DNA of 64,000 bases from Pseudomonas fulva (GCF_023517795.1 NZ_CP082928.1:1922001-1986000), one strand, 5' to 3'; counted from the first letter of the stretch, positions 43,879 through 53,152 are shown. Made by a program: numbers and translations. Notes: a model not told the origin generated them from the sequence alone.

Positions 43879-45255
43879 GTGTCCCTACCCAAGCTGCAAC
43901 GTCTCTGGCTCTGCGAGGCCGTGCGCCTGCGCGAAGAACATGCCGGCCTGCTCGAAGACGGCGAAGCCAATCGTCGCGCCCAGGTGGCCGGCGGTGACCT
44001 GGCCACCCGCATCGAAACCCGGGCCCTGCTGCTGGCTGAACGTGATGGCCAGCAACAGGCGCAACGCCATTGGCTGCAAGGCGCGCGCCTGGCCCTGCTG
44101 CTGCTCGGCCTGCTGGCCCTGGCCAGTGGCGCTGGCCTGGCGGTAGCTGCGCTGGGCGACGGGCAAACGCCGGTCAACGTGTTCTGGGCCCTGGGCAGCC
44201 TGCTCGGCCTGCATGTTCTGATGTTGCTCGGCTGGCTGCTCGGCCTGCTGTTTGGCGGCGGCCACGGCGCGGTGCTCGGCCGCCTGTGGCTGTGGCTCAG
44301 CGAGAAACTGGCCCGTGACGCCAGCGCGCTGCACACCGGCCCCGCCCTGGTCCTGCTGCTGCGTCGCCAGCGCCTCAATCGCTGGCTGGTCGGCATGGCC
44401 GTCCATGGGCTATGGCTGGTGGCGCTGACCACCGCCCTGGTGATGCTCCTGGCATTGCTCTCCACCCGCCGCTACGGCTTCGTCTGGGAAACCACCCTGC
44501 TGGGCGGCGACACCTTCGTCGCCCTCACCCAGGCCCTCGGCGCACTGCCTGGCCTGCTCGGTTTTCCGGTACCCGATGCCGCCACCATCCGCGCCAGCGG
44601 CGACAGCCCACTGCCCCTGGAGGCCGCTCGCCATGCCTGGGCCGGCTGGCTGATCGGCGTGCTGGTGATCTATGGCGTACTGCCACGCCTGCTGCTGGGG
44701 CTGCTGTGCCTGTGGCGCTGGCGTAGCGGCGTGGCACAGTTGCAACTGGACGTCGACCTGCCCGGTTACGACCTGCTGCGCGAGCGCCTGCAACCCAACA
44801 GCGAGCGCCTGGGCGTCTGCGATGCCGAGCCGGCGCAGCTTTATCAGGTGCGGGCCGCGGCTGGCGTCGACACCAGCAGCGGTGCGTTGCTGGTGGCCAT
44901 AGAGCTGGATGACCGGCGCCCCTGGCCGCCGCTGCTGCCCAAGTCGGTGGCCGACGCCGGCATCATCGACAGCCGCGAACAACGCCGCCAATTGCTCGAC
45001 CAGCTCACCCGCTTTCCGCCGGCGCGCCTGGCCATCGCCTGCGACCCGCGGCGCTCGCCGGACCGCGGCAGCCTGGCGCTGCTCGCCGAGCTGGCCCGTT
45101 GCGCCGGCGCCACCCGTATCTGGCTGCTGCAGCCGCCCCAGGGCGAAACCCTCGACAGCGAGCGCCTTGGCGACTGGCACAAGGCACTGGACGACCTGCA
45201 ACTGGCCCATCGGGACAGCTCGCCCCTGACCTGGCTGGAGACTGGCCATGACTGA
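43879..45255 (+). CDS. DUF2868 membrane protein
   Basis: A 458-residue inner-membrane protein with about five helices between residues 65 and 290 (LALLLLGLLALASGAGLAVA, VFWALGSLLGLHVLMLLGWL, AVHGLWLVALTTALVMLLAL) and a C-terminal cytoplasmic domain. The N-terminal LWLCEAVRLREEHAGLLEDG is characteristic of DUF2868. GTG start at 43879 behind CGGGAG. It overlaps the GTPase gene by eight bases, and the two families are commonly paired. Function unknown; a membrane anchor or target of the GTPase is a reasonable guess. Confidence 0.85.
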   Translation: MSLPKLQRLWLCEAVRLREEHAGLLEDGEANRRAQVAGGDLATRIETRALLLAERDGQQQAQRHWLQGARLALLLLGLLALASGAGLAVAALGDGQTPVNVFWALGSLLGLHVLMLLGWLLGLLFGGGHGAVLGRLWLWLSEKLARDASALHTGPALVLLLRRQRLNRWLVGMAVHGLWLVALTTALVMLLALLSTRRYGFVWETTLLGGDTFVALTQALGALPGLLGFPVPDAATIRASGDSPLPLEAARHAWAGWLIGVLVIYGVLPRLLLGLLCLWRWRSGVAQLQLDVDLPGYDLLRERLQPNSERLGVCDAEPAQLYQVRAAAGVDTSSGALLVAIELDDRRPWPPLLPKSVADAGIIDSREQRRQLLDQLTRFPPARLAIACDPRRSPDRGSLALLAELARCAGATRIWLLQPPQGETLDSERLGDWHKALDDLQLAHRDSSPLTWLETGHD

Positions 45256-46666
45256 CTTGCTGCGCACTGTTCGCCCCGCGCCTGAGTCCGCCCTGCGACT
45301 CGCCGTGGTCGGCCACACCAACGTCGGCAAGACCTCGTTGCTGCGCACCCTGACCCGTGATGTCGGCTTCGGCGAGGTGTCCCATCGCCCCAGTACCACC
45401 CGCCATGTCGAAGGTGCACGCCTGTCGGTGGACGGCGAGGCGCTGCTGGAGCTCTACGACACACCGGGCCTGGAAGATGCCATCGCCCTGCTCGACTACC
45501 TCGACCAGTTGGACCGCCCCGGCGAGCGCCTCGACGGCCCGGCGCGCTTGGCGCGCTTTATGGAAGGCAGCGAGGCGCGCCAGCGCTTCGAGCAGGAAGC
45601 CAAGGTGCTGCGCCAGCTGCAGGCCTCGGACGCCGGGCTGTATGTGATCGACGCCCGGGAGCCGGTGCTGGCCAAATACCGCGACGAGCTGAACGTGCTG
45701 GCCATGTGTGGCCGGCCGCTGCTGCCGGTGCTGAACTTCGTGGCGGGCGCCAACCACCGTGAAGACGACTGGCGTGAGGCCCTGGCGCGCCTGGGGTTGC
45801 ATGCCCTGGTGCGCTTCGACAGCGTGGCGCCGCCGCTCGATGGTGAGCGCCGCCTGTACGAAAGCCTGGCGCTGATGCACGAGAAGTCGCGCCCGCAATT
45901 GCAGCGCTTGATCGACGATCACGAAGCCCAGCGCGTGGCCCGCCACCGCAGCGCCAAGCGCCTGATCGCCGAATTGCTGGTCGACTGCGCCGCCTGCCGG
46001 CGCAGCGTCGCCAACCAGCCGGAGCTGGCCAAGAGCGCCATCGAGGAGCTGCGCGCTCAGGTGCGCCAGCGTGAACAGCGCTGCGTGGAAGCCCTGCTGC
46101 GCCTGTACGCCTTTCGCCGCGAGGACGCCCGCGCCGATGACCTGCCCTTGCTGGACGGCCGCTGGGGCGAGGATCTGTTCAACCCGGAAACCATCAGGCA
46201 GCTGGGCATCCGCCTGGGTGGCGGCGCCGCGGCGGGTGCAGCGGCCGGCGCTGGTGTCGATCTGCTGGTCGGCGGCCTGACCCTGGGCACCGCTGCCCTG
46301 GCCGGCGCGCTGCTTGGCGGTGGCGCGCAGACCCTGCGCAACTACGGCTCGCGCCTCAAGGGCAAGCTCCAGGGCCAACGCGAGCTGACCGTCGACGACG
46401 CCGTGCTGCGCCTGCTCGCCCTGCGCCAGGAGCACCTGCTGGCCGCGCTGGATCAACGCGGCCACGCGGCCGTCGAAGCGGTACGCCTCGGTGCCCTGCA
46501 GGACAGCCAGTGGCGCGAAGGCAAGCTGCCGGGCGCCCTGCGCGTCGCCCGGGCACGGCCGGAGTGGTCGTCGCTGAACCCCGGCGCGCGCCTCGATCAG
46601 GTCGAGCGACTGGAACAGGTCGAGCGCCTGGCCCGGGAAATCGGCTCGGCACCGAGCGGGTCATGA
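45248..46666 (+). CDS. DUF3482 GTPase
   Basis: A 472-residue P-loop GTPase: G1 VVGHTNVGKTSLLRTL (about 20), G3 YDTPGLEDA, G4-like position around LNFVAGANHRED where the usual NKxD is not obvious. The C-terminal half has DUF3482 features, including a Gly/Ala-rich segment (about 325-360; LGGGAAAGAAAGAGVDLLVG, LTLGTAALAGALLGGG) that may insert in or touch the membrane. It is translationally coupled to the DUF2868 membrane protein upstream and the 90-residue protein downstream. Confidence 0.85.
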   Translation: MTDLLRTVRPAPESALRLAVVGHTNVGKTSLLRTLTRDVGFGEVSHRPSTTRHVEGARLSVDGEALLELYDTPGLEDAIALLDYLDQLDRPGERLDGPARLARFMEGSEARQRFEQEAKVLRQLQASDAGLYVIDAREPVLAKYRDELNVLAMCGRPLLPVLNFVAGANHREDDWREALARLGLHALVRFDSVAPPLDGERRLYESLALMHEKSRPQLQRLIDDHEAQRVARHRSAKRLIAELLVDCAACRRSVANQPELAKSAIEELRAQVRQREQRCVEALLRLYAFRREDARADDLPLLDGRWGEDLFNPETIRQLGIRLGGGAAAGAAAGAGVDLLVGGLTLGTAALAGALLGGGAQTLRNYGSRLKGKLQGQRELTVDDAVLRLLALRQEHLLAALDQRGHAAVEAVRLGALQDSQWREGKLPGALRVARARPEWSSLNPGARLDQVERLEQVERLAREIGSAPSGS

Positions 46667-46935
46667 CCTTCTGCGCAGAGCTGGCCGCCGTGCTGGCCCG
46701 CGAATTGAGCAGCGGCAACCGCCTCGGCCAGGCGCCGCATCGCGCCGGCTGGCCGCAGCCGGACTCGCTGTTCGCCGCCCTGAGCGAGGATTTCAAGAGC
46801 GACCTCAAGCACCTGCCGGCCTGCCTGCAACATGGCCATTGCAACGACCCGCATTACGGCTGGTACGAGGAACTCTACTGCCGTGATCACCACCACCTGC
46901 TGGTTGCCGGGGTGCCCAGACCCGGCCGCCGCTGA
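46663..46935 (+). CDS. 90-residue Cys/His-rich hypothetical protein
   Basis: A small protein coupled to the DUF3482 gene by an ATGA overlap. The C-terminal half has a dense set of possible metal ligands: Cys54, His57, His59, Cys60, His64, Cys73 and His76-78 (ACLQHGHCNDPHYGWYEELY, CRDHHHLL). The N-terminal half is helical. No known domain was recognised; zinc or iron binding is suggested by the residue pattern only. Confidence 0.7.
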   Translation: MTFCAELAAVLARELSSGNRLGQAPHRAGWPQPDSLFAALSEDFKSDLKHLPACLQHGHCNDPHYGWYEELYCRDHHHLLVAGVPRPGRR

Positions 46936-46951
46936 ACCCGAGCCCAGACCG

Positions 46952-47272
46952 ATGCCCATCGCCAATCTGTTCCATGACAGCGCGCCGCCTGCCCAGGGCG
47001 AGCGCTTCGACACCCTGCTCAGCCATCGCAACCTGGTGATCGAGCGCATCCTCAGTTCGTCACGTATCGAATCGGTGGACTACGTGCAGGAGCAGGATGA
47101 ATGGGTGCTGCTGGCCCGCGGCGAAGCGCGCATGACGGTAGCGGGAGAAGCTGTCGAGCTGACTGCCGGCGATCACCTGTTCCTGGCAGCCGGCACGCCC
47201 CACCGCGTAGAGCGCACCAGCGACGGCGCACTGTGGCTGGCCATCCATCTGCATCCTGGCAATGGCGTTTGA
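46952..47272 (+). CDS. Small cupin-domain protein
   Basis: A 106-residue single cupin (EQDEWVLLARGEARMTVAGE, AVELTAGDHLFLAAGTPHRV, ALWLAIHLHPG). The first cupin motif lacks the usual HxH pair and has EQDE instead, while the second motif keeps His (PHRV). Start at 46952; the upstream in-frame ATG at 46832 lies within the preceding gene. Function unknown; it probably ends this four-gene run. Confidence 0.8.
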   Translation: MPIANLFHDSAPPAQGERFDTLLSHRNLVIERILSSSRIESVDYVQEQDEWVLLARGEARMTVAGEAVELTAGDHLFLAAGTPHRVERTSDGALWLAIHLHPGNGV

Positions 47273-47274
47273 CT

Positions 47275-47297
47275 GTGGGAGCGCGCCATGCGTGCGA
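47275..47297. repeat. REP, GTGGGAGCGCGCCATGCGTGCG variant
   Basis: A single copy directly after the cupin stop codon, with G-to-C changes relative to the main family. Confidence 0.65.
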
Positions 47298-47311
47298 CCG
47301 GGTATCGCCCC

Positions 47312-47357
47312 GTAGGGTGGAAGACGCCTCACCTACGCGGCCCGCCCCTTCCACCAC
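47312..47357. repeat. REP, GTAGGGTGG family
   Basis: GTAGGGTGGAAG (47312-47323) and CTTCCACCAC (47348-47357) form the arms, with internal ACCTACGCGGCCCG shared with the 29996 copy. It lies between two convergent genes. Confidence 0.7.
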
Positions 47358-47373
47358 GAACAATCACCTCAAC

Positions 47374-48255
47374 TCAGCGCCTGAGCAGGCTGGTCCACAG
47401 CGTGGCCGCGACGATCAGCAAGCCACCGATCCATGCCTGCACGCTCAATTGCTCGCTGAGCCACAACACCGCGAACAGCGCACCGAACAGCGGCTCGCTG
47501 CCCATCAACAACGACACCCGGGTCGGGCTGCTACGGCGCAGCGCGTAGTTCTGCACGAAGAACGCGAACAGCGTGGCGAACAGCACCAGATACAGGGTGC
47601 CGATCCAGAACGCCGGCGCTGTCGGCAGTGCCGGCAAACCGCCCGGCAGGACGATCACGCCGAGCAGCAGGCAGCCAACACCGATCACCCCGGTCTGCAC
47701 CGCGGTCAGCGCCAGTGCGGGCACCTGCGTATGGGCGGTCAGCCGCCCGGTCAGGCACACCAGCACGGCGCGCAGCAGCGCCGCCATCAGCATCAGGCCG
47801 TCGCCGAGGTTGAATTGCAGGTCGACGCCGCCGCTGAGCAGCCAGGTGCCGAACAGCGACAGCGCCACCGCTGGCAGCAGGCGCGAGTCGGGGCGGCGGT
47901 CGAACATCAGCCACTCGACGAAGGGGGTGATGACCACGCACAGGCTGATCAGAAACGCCGCATTGCTGGCCGAGGTGTGCAACACGCCATAGGTTTCGCA
48001 CAGGAAGATCGCCAGCATCACGCCGCCGAGTGGAATCCCCGGTGCCCAGGCCTGGCGCCCTTCGCCACGCAACTGCGGCAGCAGAATCACAAAGGTCAGG
48101 CAGAAGCGCACGGCGAGAAAACCCAGCACCGGATAAAACACCAGCGCCTCCTTGGCCACGCCATAGCTGGTGCCCCAGACCATGGCGACCAGCAGCAAGA
48201 GCACATCGCTGGCCTGCAGCAGGCGCGAAGGGGAACGGCTAACCAGGGTGGACAT
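47374..48255 (-). CDS. EamA-family (DMT) transporter
   Basis: A 293-residue membrane protein with ten helices in two EamA repeats (SDVLLLLVAMVWGTSYGVAK, FLAVRFCLTFVILLPQL; second repeat from about 150). The family exports metabolites or amino acids. The start at 48255 follows AGGAAG. It is transcribed divergently from a LysR regulator with a 90-base gap, which probably controls it. Substrate unknown. Confidence 0.88.
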   Translation of the reverse strand: MSTLVSRSPSRLLQASDVLLLLVAMVWGTSYGVAKEALVFYPVLGFLAVRFCLTFVILLPQLRGEGRQAWAPGIPLGGVMLAIFLCETYGVLHTSASNAAFLISLCVVITPFVEWLMFDRRPDSRLLPAVALSLFGTWLLSGGVDLQFNLGDGLMLMAALLRAVLVCLTGRLTAHTQVPALALTAVQTGVIGVGCLLLGVIVLPGGLPALPTAPAFWIGTLYLVLFATLFAFFVQNYALRRSSPTRVSLLMGSEPLFGALFAVLWLSEQLSVQAWIGGLLIVAATLWTSLLRR

Positions 48256-48345
48256 GGGGATACTTCCTGCAATCGGTGAGGCGCGCATTGTCCATTGCGT
48301 CCCTGAGCGTGATAATCCGTCAACTCCGAACAAGACCTGTTCCCC

Positions 48346-49269
48346 ATGCGCACGAATCTGACACCGCAACTGCTTCCCTATCTGGCCATCTTCGTGCGCG
48401 TGGTCGAGGCCGGCAGCTTCTCTGCTGCCGCTCGCCAGCAGGGCAGCACGGCGTCGGCGGTGAGCCGGCAGATCGCCCACCTCGAGCAGACTCTCGGCGT
48501 GCGGCTGCTGGAGCGCACCACACGGCGTCTGCGCCTGAGCGAAGCCGGCAGCGAGGTGTTCGAGCGCTGCAAGGACATGCTCGACGCCGCCCAGGCCGCC
48601 CTGGATGTGGGCGAGCGGCTGATGAGCCAACCGCGTGGCCGGGTGCGCCTGAGCGTGCCCAAGGCTTTCGGTCGTTTTCTGGTGATGCCGCTGATCGAGG
48701 ATTTTCTGCAGCGCTACCCGGAAGTGGATGTCAGCCTCAACCTCAGTGACCGCAGCCCGGATTTGATCAGCGAGCAGTTCGACCTGCTGGTGAGCATCAC
48801 CGACCAGCCGCCGCCGACCCTGGCCGGTCGGCCGCTGTGCAATGTCCAGCAGCTGCTGTGTGCCAGCCCCACCTACCTGCAGCGCCATGGCACACCCCAG
48901 CACCCGGGCGAGCTGGTGCGCCATGCCTGCCTGTATCTGGACGAAACCCCGGACGACCACCGCTGGCATTTCAGCAACGGGCCGGAGCAGTGCGTGGTGG
49001 CGGTGAGCGGCCGTTTCGCCAGCAACCACAGCGAAGTACGCCTGAACGCGGTGCTCGGCCACCTGGGCATCACCTGCTTGCCGCACTTCACCGCCGCGGC
49101 GGCGCTGGCCAGCGGCGAGCTGGTGCGGGTGTTGCCGCAATGGCGCTACACCGGCTCCTACCAGGGCACCGCATGGATTCTCTACCACCCGACCCGCCAC
49201 CTGCCGCCCAAGCTGCGGGTGCTGATCGACCACCTGGCCGAGGGACTGGGCAAGGGACCAACACCATGA
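48346..49269 (+). CDS. LysR-family transcriptional regulator
   Basis: A 307-residue LTTR: N-terminal winged HTH (about 8-68; YLAIFVRVVEAGSFSAAARQ, SAVSRQIAHLEQTLGVRLLE) and a periplasmic-binding-like effector domain (about 95-300). It is divergent from the EamA transporter. The DSVSRHIARLE-like helix is clear. The effector is unknown. It overlaps the next small gene by four bases. Confidence 0.92.
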   Translation: MRTNLTPQLLPYLAIFVRVVEAGSFSAAARQQGSTASAVSRQIAHLEQTLGVRLLERTTRRLRLSEAGSEVFERCKDMLDAAQAALDVGERLMSQPRGRVRLSVPKAFGRFLVMPLIEDFLQRYPEVDVSLNLSDRSPDLISEQFDLLVSITDQPPPTLAGRPLCNVQQLLCASPTYLQRHGTPQHPGELVRHACLYLDETPDDHRWHFSNGPEQCVVAVSGRFASNHSEVRLNAVLGHLGITCLPHFTAAAALASGELVRVLPQWRYTGSYQGTAWILYHPTRHLPPKLRVLIDHLAEGLGKGPTP

Positions 49270-49595
49270 GTGGGCGGCTAGATAGACTTCGCCAATGGCT
49301 GGAACGCCGTCGCCTGGAGCGGCAGCCGGTGGATACGGCCGATCACGTGACCCTGGAAGCTATCGACACCGAGGTCGGCAACCGGATCCTGGAGAGCCTC
49401 AAGGCCGACGGCTGGCGCCAGGTCGCGCAATACAGCCCGCTGGCGTTCGACAAGGGCATCGATTACGACAGCTACCGCCTGCGCCGTGGCCTGGAAGAGC
49501 TGCGGCTGGAGTGGGACAACTGGGTCGAGTGGACACTCAGCGGGCCGGGCGAACGCATCGAGGAAATCGCCGAGCGATTTTCATTGCGCCCCTGA
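49266..49595 (+). CDS. Conserved small protein coupled to the LysR gene
   Basis: A 109-residue soluble acidic/basic protein (LDRLRQWLERRRLERQPVDT, ILESLKADGWRQVAQYSPLA, LRLEWDNWVEWTLSGPGERI). Its ATG overlaps the LysR stop (ATGA). No domain or catalytic motif was recognised. It is followed within 15 bases by a REP. Confidence 0.75.
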   Translation: MSGRLDRLRQWLERRRLERQPVDTADHVTLEAIDTEVGNRILESLKADGWRQVAQYSPLAFDKGIDYDSYRLRRGLEELRLEWDNWVEWTLSGPGERIEEIAERFSLRP

Positions 49596-49608
49596 CAGAC
49601 TCCATCCC

Positions 49609-49630
49609 GTAGGGTGGGCTTCAGCCCACC
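49609..49630. repeat. REP, GTAGGGTGGGC type (left flank of RAYT)
   Basis: GTAG is followed by a perfect hairpin GGTGGGCT-TC-AGCCCACC (49613-49630). GTAG preceding a palindrome is the signature recognised by RAYT nucleases. Confidence 0.8.
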
Positions 49631-49664
49631 AAGCCCGACCAAGCTGCCGTACGAAAACCAACCT

Positions 49665-50189
49665 TCATTCGCCAAAGTTTCCAGCATCATCGTAACCGCC
49701 CCAACCCATCGGAAGAACGCCTCGCTCAACGTACCGATGGAAACTGGAAAACGGCCAATCCGCGACGCAATTGACCAAACCATGCTTGACGGGGTTGAAG
49801 TGGATGTAATCGACATGTCGGGCAAGATCATTCTCATCACGTATCTGATGCTCCCAGAAACGCCTCTGCCATATCCCCTTCTCGCGCTTTCTGTACTTGC
49901 TGGCGCTTAAGGATGTGGCTTTGGGAAGCGCGTGGGAAAAGCGACTCTTGATCAACGCCCAACGTTGCGAGTAGTCACTATCGCCATTCGGCAATGTCCA
50001 GATCGCATGCAAGTGATCAGGTAGCACGCAAATAGCGACGGTCTCGAAGGGCAGTCGATCGCAAGCCTCGGCGTAGGCTCGACGCAATAAGGGAATTTTT
50101 TCGACCAGCAAACCAGACTGCCGATCCGCAAGCGTGACGGTGAAGAAGTAGGTTCCGCCAGGAACCGATTGGCGGCGGTAGTTCGACAT
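49665..50189 (-). CDS. REP-associated tyrosine transposase (RAYT)
   Basis: A 174-residue Y1-type HUH nuclease relative. The N-terminal GGTYFFTVTLADR strand, the His pair in LPDHLHAIWTLP (about 63-68) and the Tyr in VDYIHFNPVKHG (about 135) are the catalytic features. WPFSSFHRYVERG and the closing GWGGYDDAGNFGE follow the family. RAYTs cut and join REP DNA and are thought to spread it. The start at 50189 follows AAGGA; an upstream ATG at 50216 is rejected. It appears intact. Confidence 0.9.
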   Translation of the reverse strand: MSNYRRQSVPGGTYFFTVTLADRQSGLLVEKIPLLRRAYAEACDRLPFETVAICVLPDHLHAIWTLPNGDSDYSQRWALIKSRFSHALPKATSLSASKYRKREKGIWQRRFWEHQIRDENDLARHVDYIHFNPVKHGLVNCVADWPFSSFHRYVERGVLPMGWGGYDDAGNFGE

Positions 50190-50225
50190 GGCAATCCTTT
50201 GCCTCGCTTGCGACATTGATAAGGT

Positions 50226-50262
50226 GGTGGGCTGAAGCGGACCGCCGCCCGGCCCACCCTAC
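50226..50262. repeat. REP, GTAGGGTGGGC type (right flank of RAYT)
   Basis: On the minus strand the unit reads GTAGGGTGGGCCGG, then CCGCTTCAGCCCAC. It ends 16 bases before the thyA stop. Confidence 0.75.
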
Positions 50263-50278
50263 ATCGTAAGAGCCGGGC

Positions 50279-51073
50279 TCAGACCGCTACCGGCGCCTTG
50301 ATATGCGGGTGCGCTTCGTAGCCGACCAGCTCGAAGTCCTCGAACCTGAATGCGAACAGGTCTTTCACTTCCGGGTTGAGCTTCATGGTCGGCAGCGGCA
50401 GCGGCTCGCGGGTCAGTTGCAGGTCGGCCTGTTCCAGGTGATTGGCGTACAGGTGGCAGTCGCCGCCGGTCCAGATGAACTCGCCCGGCTGCAGGTCGCA
50501 GACCTGGGCGACCATCAGGGTCAGCAGCGCATAGCTGGCGATATTGAACGGCACGCCGAGGAAGATATCGGCCGAGCGCTGGTACAGCTGGCAGCTCAGC
50601 TTGCCGTCCGCCACGTAGAACTGGAACAGCGCGTGGCACGGCGGCAGGGCCATCTGTTCGACCAGTGCCGGGTTCCAGGCCGAGACGATCAGGCGACGCG
50701 AGTCCGGGTTCTTCCTGATCATCTCGATCAGCTTGCTGATCTGGTCGACCGACTCGCCGTTGGGCGCCGGCCAGTTGCGCCACTGGTAGCCGTACACCGG
50801 GCCGAGGTCGCCGTTCTCGTCGGCCCACTCGTCCCAGATGCGTACGCCGTTGTCCTTCAGGTACTTGATGTTGGTATCGCCCTGCAGGAACCACAGCAAC
50901 TCGTGGATGATCGACTTGAGGTGGCACTTCTTGGTGGTGACGATGGGAAAGCCGTCCGCCAGGTCGAAGCGCATCTGGTGGGCGAACACGCTGTAGGTGC
51001 CGGTACCGGTGCGGTCTTGCTTGAAGGTGCCGTTGTCGCGCACATGGCGCATCAGGTCGAGATACTGTTTCAT
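50279..51073 (-). CDS. thyA: Thymidylate synthase
   Basis: A 264-residue ThyA: substrate Arg in [19 protein letters not shown] (about 20-38), active-site Cys in [18 protein letters not shown] (about 145), and [20 protein letters not shown]. It makes dTMP from dUMP with methylene-tetrahydrofolate. It overlaps lgt by four bases, as commonly seen in gammaproteobacteria. Confidence 0.97.
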   Translation of the reverse strand: MKQYLDLMRHVRDNGTFKQDRTGTGTYSVFAHQMRFDLADGFPIVTTKKCHLKSIIHELLWFLQGDTNIKYLKDNGVRIWDEWADENGDLGPVYGYQWRNWPAPNGESVDQISKLIEMIRKNPDSRRLIVSAWNPALVEQMALPPCHALFQFYVADGKLSCQLYQRSADIFLGVPFNIASYALLTLMVAQVCDLQPGEFIWTGGDCHLYANHLEQADLQLTREPLPLPTMKLNPEVKDLFAFRFEDFELVGYEAHPHIKAPVAV

Positions 51074-51870
51074 CGCACCACCTCCACAGTGGCCTGGCGC
51101 TTGTAGGCATAGACCATCAGGCCCAGGCCGGCGAGCACCATCGGCACGCAAAGCACCTGGCCCATGGTCAGCCAGCCCCACGCCAGATAGCCGAGTTGGG
51201 CGTCCGGCACGCGGACGAACTCGACGATGAAGCGGAAGATGCCGTAGCACACCGCGAACAGGCCGGAGACCGCCATGGTCGGGCGCGGTTTGCGCGAGTA
51301 GATCCACAGGATGACGAACAGCGCCACGCCTTCCAGGGCGAACTGATAGAGCTGCGACGGATGGCGCGGCTCCGGCCCGCCGGTCGGGAACACCATAGCC
51401 CAGGGCACGTCGGTGACCTTGCCCCACAGCTCGGCATTGATGAAGTTGCCGATACGCCCGGCGCCCAGGCCGATCGGCACCAGCGGGGCGATGAAGTCCA
51501 TCAGTTCGAAGAAGCTCTTGCCGTTGCGCCGGGCGAACCACAGGGTGGCCAGCATCACGCCGATCAGGCCGCCGTGGAACGACATGCCACCCTTCCACAC
51601 TTCGAGGATCAGCAGCGGGTTGGCGATATAGGCCGGCAGGTCGTAGAACAGCACGTAACCCAGGCGCCCACCGACGATCACCCCCATCGCCACCCAGAAC
51701 ACCAGGTCGGAGAGTTTCTCCTTGCTCCAGGTCGGGTCGAAGGCGTGCAGGCGCCGCGAGGCGAGGAACCAGGCGCCACCGATGCCGACCAGATACATCA
51801 GGCCGTACCAGTGAATCTGCAGGAAGCCCAAGTCGAGGGCGACCGGGTCAATATTCGGGTAAGGCAGCAT
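51070..51870 (-). CDS. lgt: Prolipoprotein diacylglyceryl transferase
   Basis: A 266-residue membrane enzyme with about seven helices and the Lgt signature [17 protein letters not shown] (about 140), plus the catalytic-region [17 protein letters not shown]. It adds diacylglycerol to lipobox Cys residues of prolipoproteins at the inner membrane. It is translationally coupled to thyA downstream and preceded by the TauE-like gene nine bases away. Confidence 0.97.
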   Translation of the reverse strand: MLPYPNIDPVALDLGFLQIHWYGLMYLVGIGGAWFLASRRLHAFDPTWSKEKLSDLVFWVAMGVIVGGRLGYVLFYDLPAYIANPLLILEVWKGGMSFHGGLIGVMLATLWFARRNGKSFFELMDFIAPLVPIGLGAGRIGNFINAELWGKVTDVPWAMVFPTGGPEPRHPSQLYQFALEGVALFVILWIYSRKPRPTMAVSGLFAVCYGIFRFIVEFVRVPDAQLGYLAWGWLTMGQVLCVPMVLAGLGLMVYAYKRQATVEVVR

Positions 51871-51879
51871 CAGGATTCC

Positions 51880-52662
51880 TCACAACAGAAAATTCAGGCC
51901 GACGATAAACAGCAACAGGGCAAACAAACGCTTGAGCACCCGCGGCGACAGGCGATGGGCCAGGCGCGCGCCGGTACGGGCGAAGAACACGCTGGTCAGG
52001 GCGATGCCGAGCAGCGCCGGCAGGTACACGTAACCAAAGCTCCAGTGAGGCAGACGCGCGTCGCCCCAACCCAGCCACAAGTAACTCAGGGCGCCGGCCG
52101 CGGCGATCGGCCAGCCACAGGCCGAGGAGGTCGCCACCGCCTGCTGCACGGACACCCCGCGCCAGGTCAGGAAGGGTACGGTCAACGAGCCACCACCAAT
52201 GCCGATGATCGCCGAAGCCCAGCCGATCACGCCACCGGCAGTGCCCAGACCGACCTTGCCCGGCACCTCGCGGCTGGCCTTGGGCTTGAGGTCCAGCGCC
52301 AGCTGCAAGGCCACGCACAGGGCGAACACACCAATGATCTTCTGCAGCACCAGGCCATCGATGGATTCCGCCGTCAGCGCCCCCAGCGCCGAGCCCAGCA
52401 CGATCCCCACGGTCAGCCAGACGAACAGCCCCCAGCGCACCGCGCCGCGGCTGTGGTGCTCGCGCACCGCATTGACCGAGGTGAACAGGATGGTCGCCAG
52501 CGAGGTGCCTACCGCCATATGGGTCAGCACCGCGGCATCGAAACCCTGGGCGGTAAAGGCGAAGATCAGTACCGGCACGATGATCATGCCGCCACCCACG
52601 CCGAACAGCCCGGCCAGCAGGCCGGCGGCGGCACCGAGCAGGATGTAGAGAAGGAAGATCAT
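51880..52662 (-). CDS. TauE/SafE-family membrane permease
   Basis: A 260-residue protein with seven or eight helices and two family repeats (LLAGLFGVGGGMIIVPVLIF near the N-terminus and ASAIIGIGGGSLTVPFLTW at about 150-170). The family is linked to export of sulfite or sulfur-containing organic acids. The start at 52662 follows AAGGAAG; an earlier ATG (52689) is less likely. First gene of a TauE-lgt-thyA run. Confidence 0.9.
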   Translation of the reverse strand: MIFLLYILLGAAAGLLAGLFGVGGGMIIVPVLIFAFTAQGFDAAVLTHMAVGTSLATILFTSVNAVREHHSRGAVRWGLFVWLTVGIVLGSALGALTAESIDGLVLQKIIGVFALCVALQLALDLKPKASREVPGKVGLGTAGGVIGWASAIIGIGGGSLTVPFLTWRGVSVQQAVATSSACGWPIAAAGALSYLWLGWGDARLPHWSFGYVYLPALLGIALTSVFFARTGARLAHRLSPRVLKRLFALLLFIVGLNFLL

Positions 52663-52774
52663 GGTGTGCTCTGCGAAGCGATGCGGCATGGTAACGGAAG
52701 CCGGCCATGCACTCTACTTCACGACGATTGATGGCTTTGCGTACAGTGGCACTTTCCATGGACGAGAAACCGCT

Positions 52775-53152
52775 GTGTTCAACACCCTCTATTTGCGTAT
52801 CGCCTGCGATCAGTTGCACATCATCCACTTGGAAAGCGGCAATGAGCTGCAATTGCGCGCCGACCCGCCATTCAGCAACGTGCGCCTGCTAGTGGCCGAC
52901 TTCGGCGTCGCGGATCGGCTGATCAAAAAGGCGGTCGCAGCGGTAATCCGCAAACGTTTCATGCGTCTAAGCCTACCGCCGCGCCTGGTCGTGCATCCGC
53001 TGGAACGGCTGGAAGGCGGCCTCTCGCAGGTCGAAGAGCGCATATTGCTGGAGCTGGGCAAAGGCAGTGGCGCCAGCAAGGTCGCGGTACATGTCGGCGC
53101 ACCACTCGACGCAGCAGGCGTACACGCCTGCCTCAAAAAGCCATGTGCCTGA
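52775..53152 (+). CDS. Conserved hypothetical protein upstream of the NRDE gene
   Basis: About 125 residues from a GTG start (VFNTLYLRIACDQLHIIHLE, PFSNVRLLVADFGVADRLIK, LSQVEERILLELGKGSGASK). GACGAG stands nine bases before the GTG; the in-frame ATGs upstream (52661, 52688) would add a stretch without conserved character. It overlaps the NRDE gene by ten bases. Similar Pseudomonas proteins exist beside ptsP (from memory) but have no established function. Confidence 0.7.
   Translation: MFNTLYLRIACDQLHIIHLESGNELQLRADPPFSNVRLLVADFGVADRLIKKAVAAVIRKRFMRLSLPPRLVVHPLERLEGGLSQVEERILLELGKGSGASKVAVHVGAPLDAAGVHACLKKPCA

Larger units (their letters stand above)
49609..50262. mobile_element. REP-RAYT unit: transposase gene flanked by two REPs
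   Basis: The RAYT gene is bracketed by GTAG-type REPs at 49609-49630 and 50226-50262 that point in opposite directions, each beginning GTAGGGTGGGC at its outer edge. This is the usual layout of a RAYT with its cognate REPs. Confidence 0.75.
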
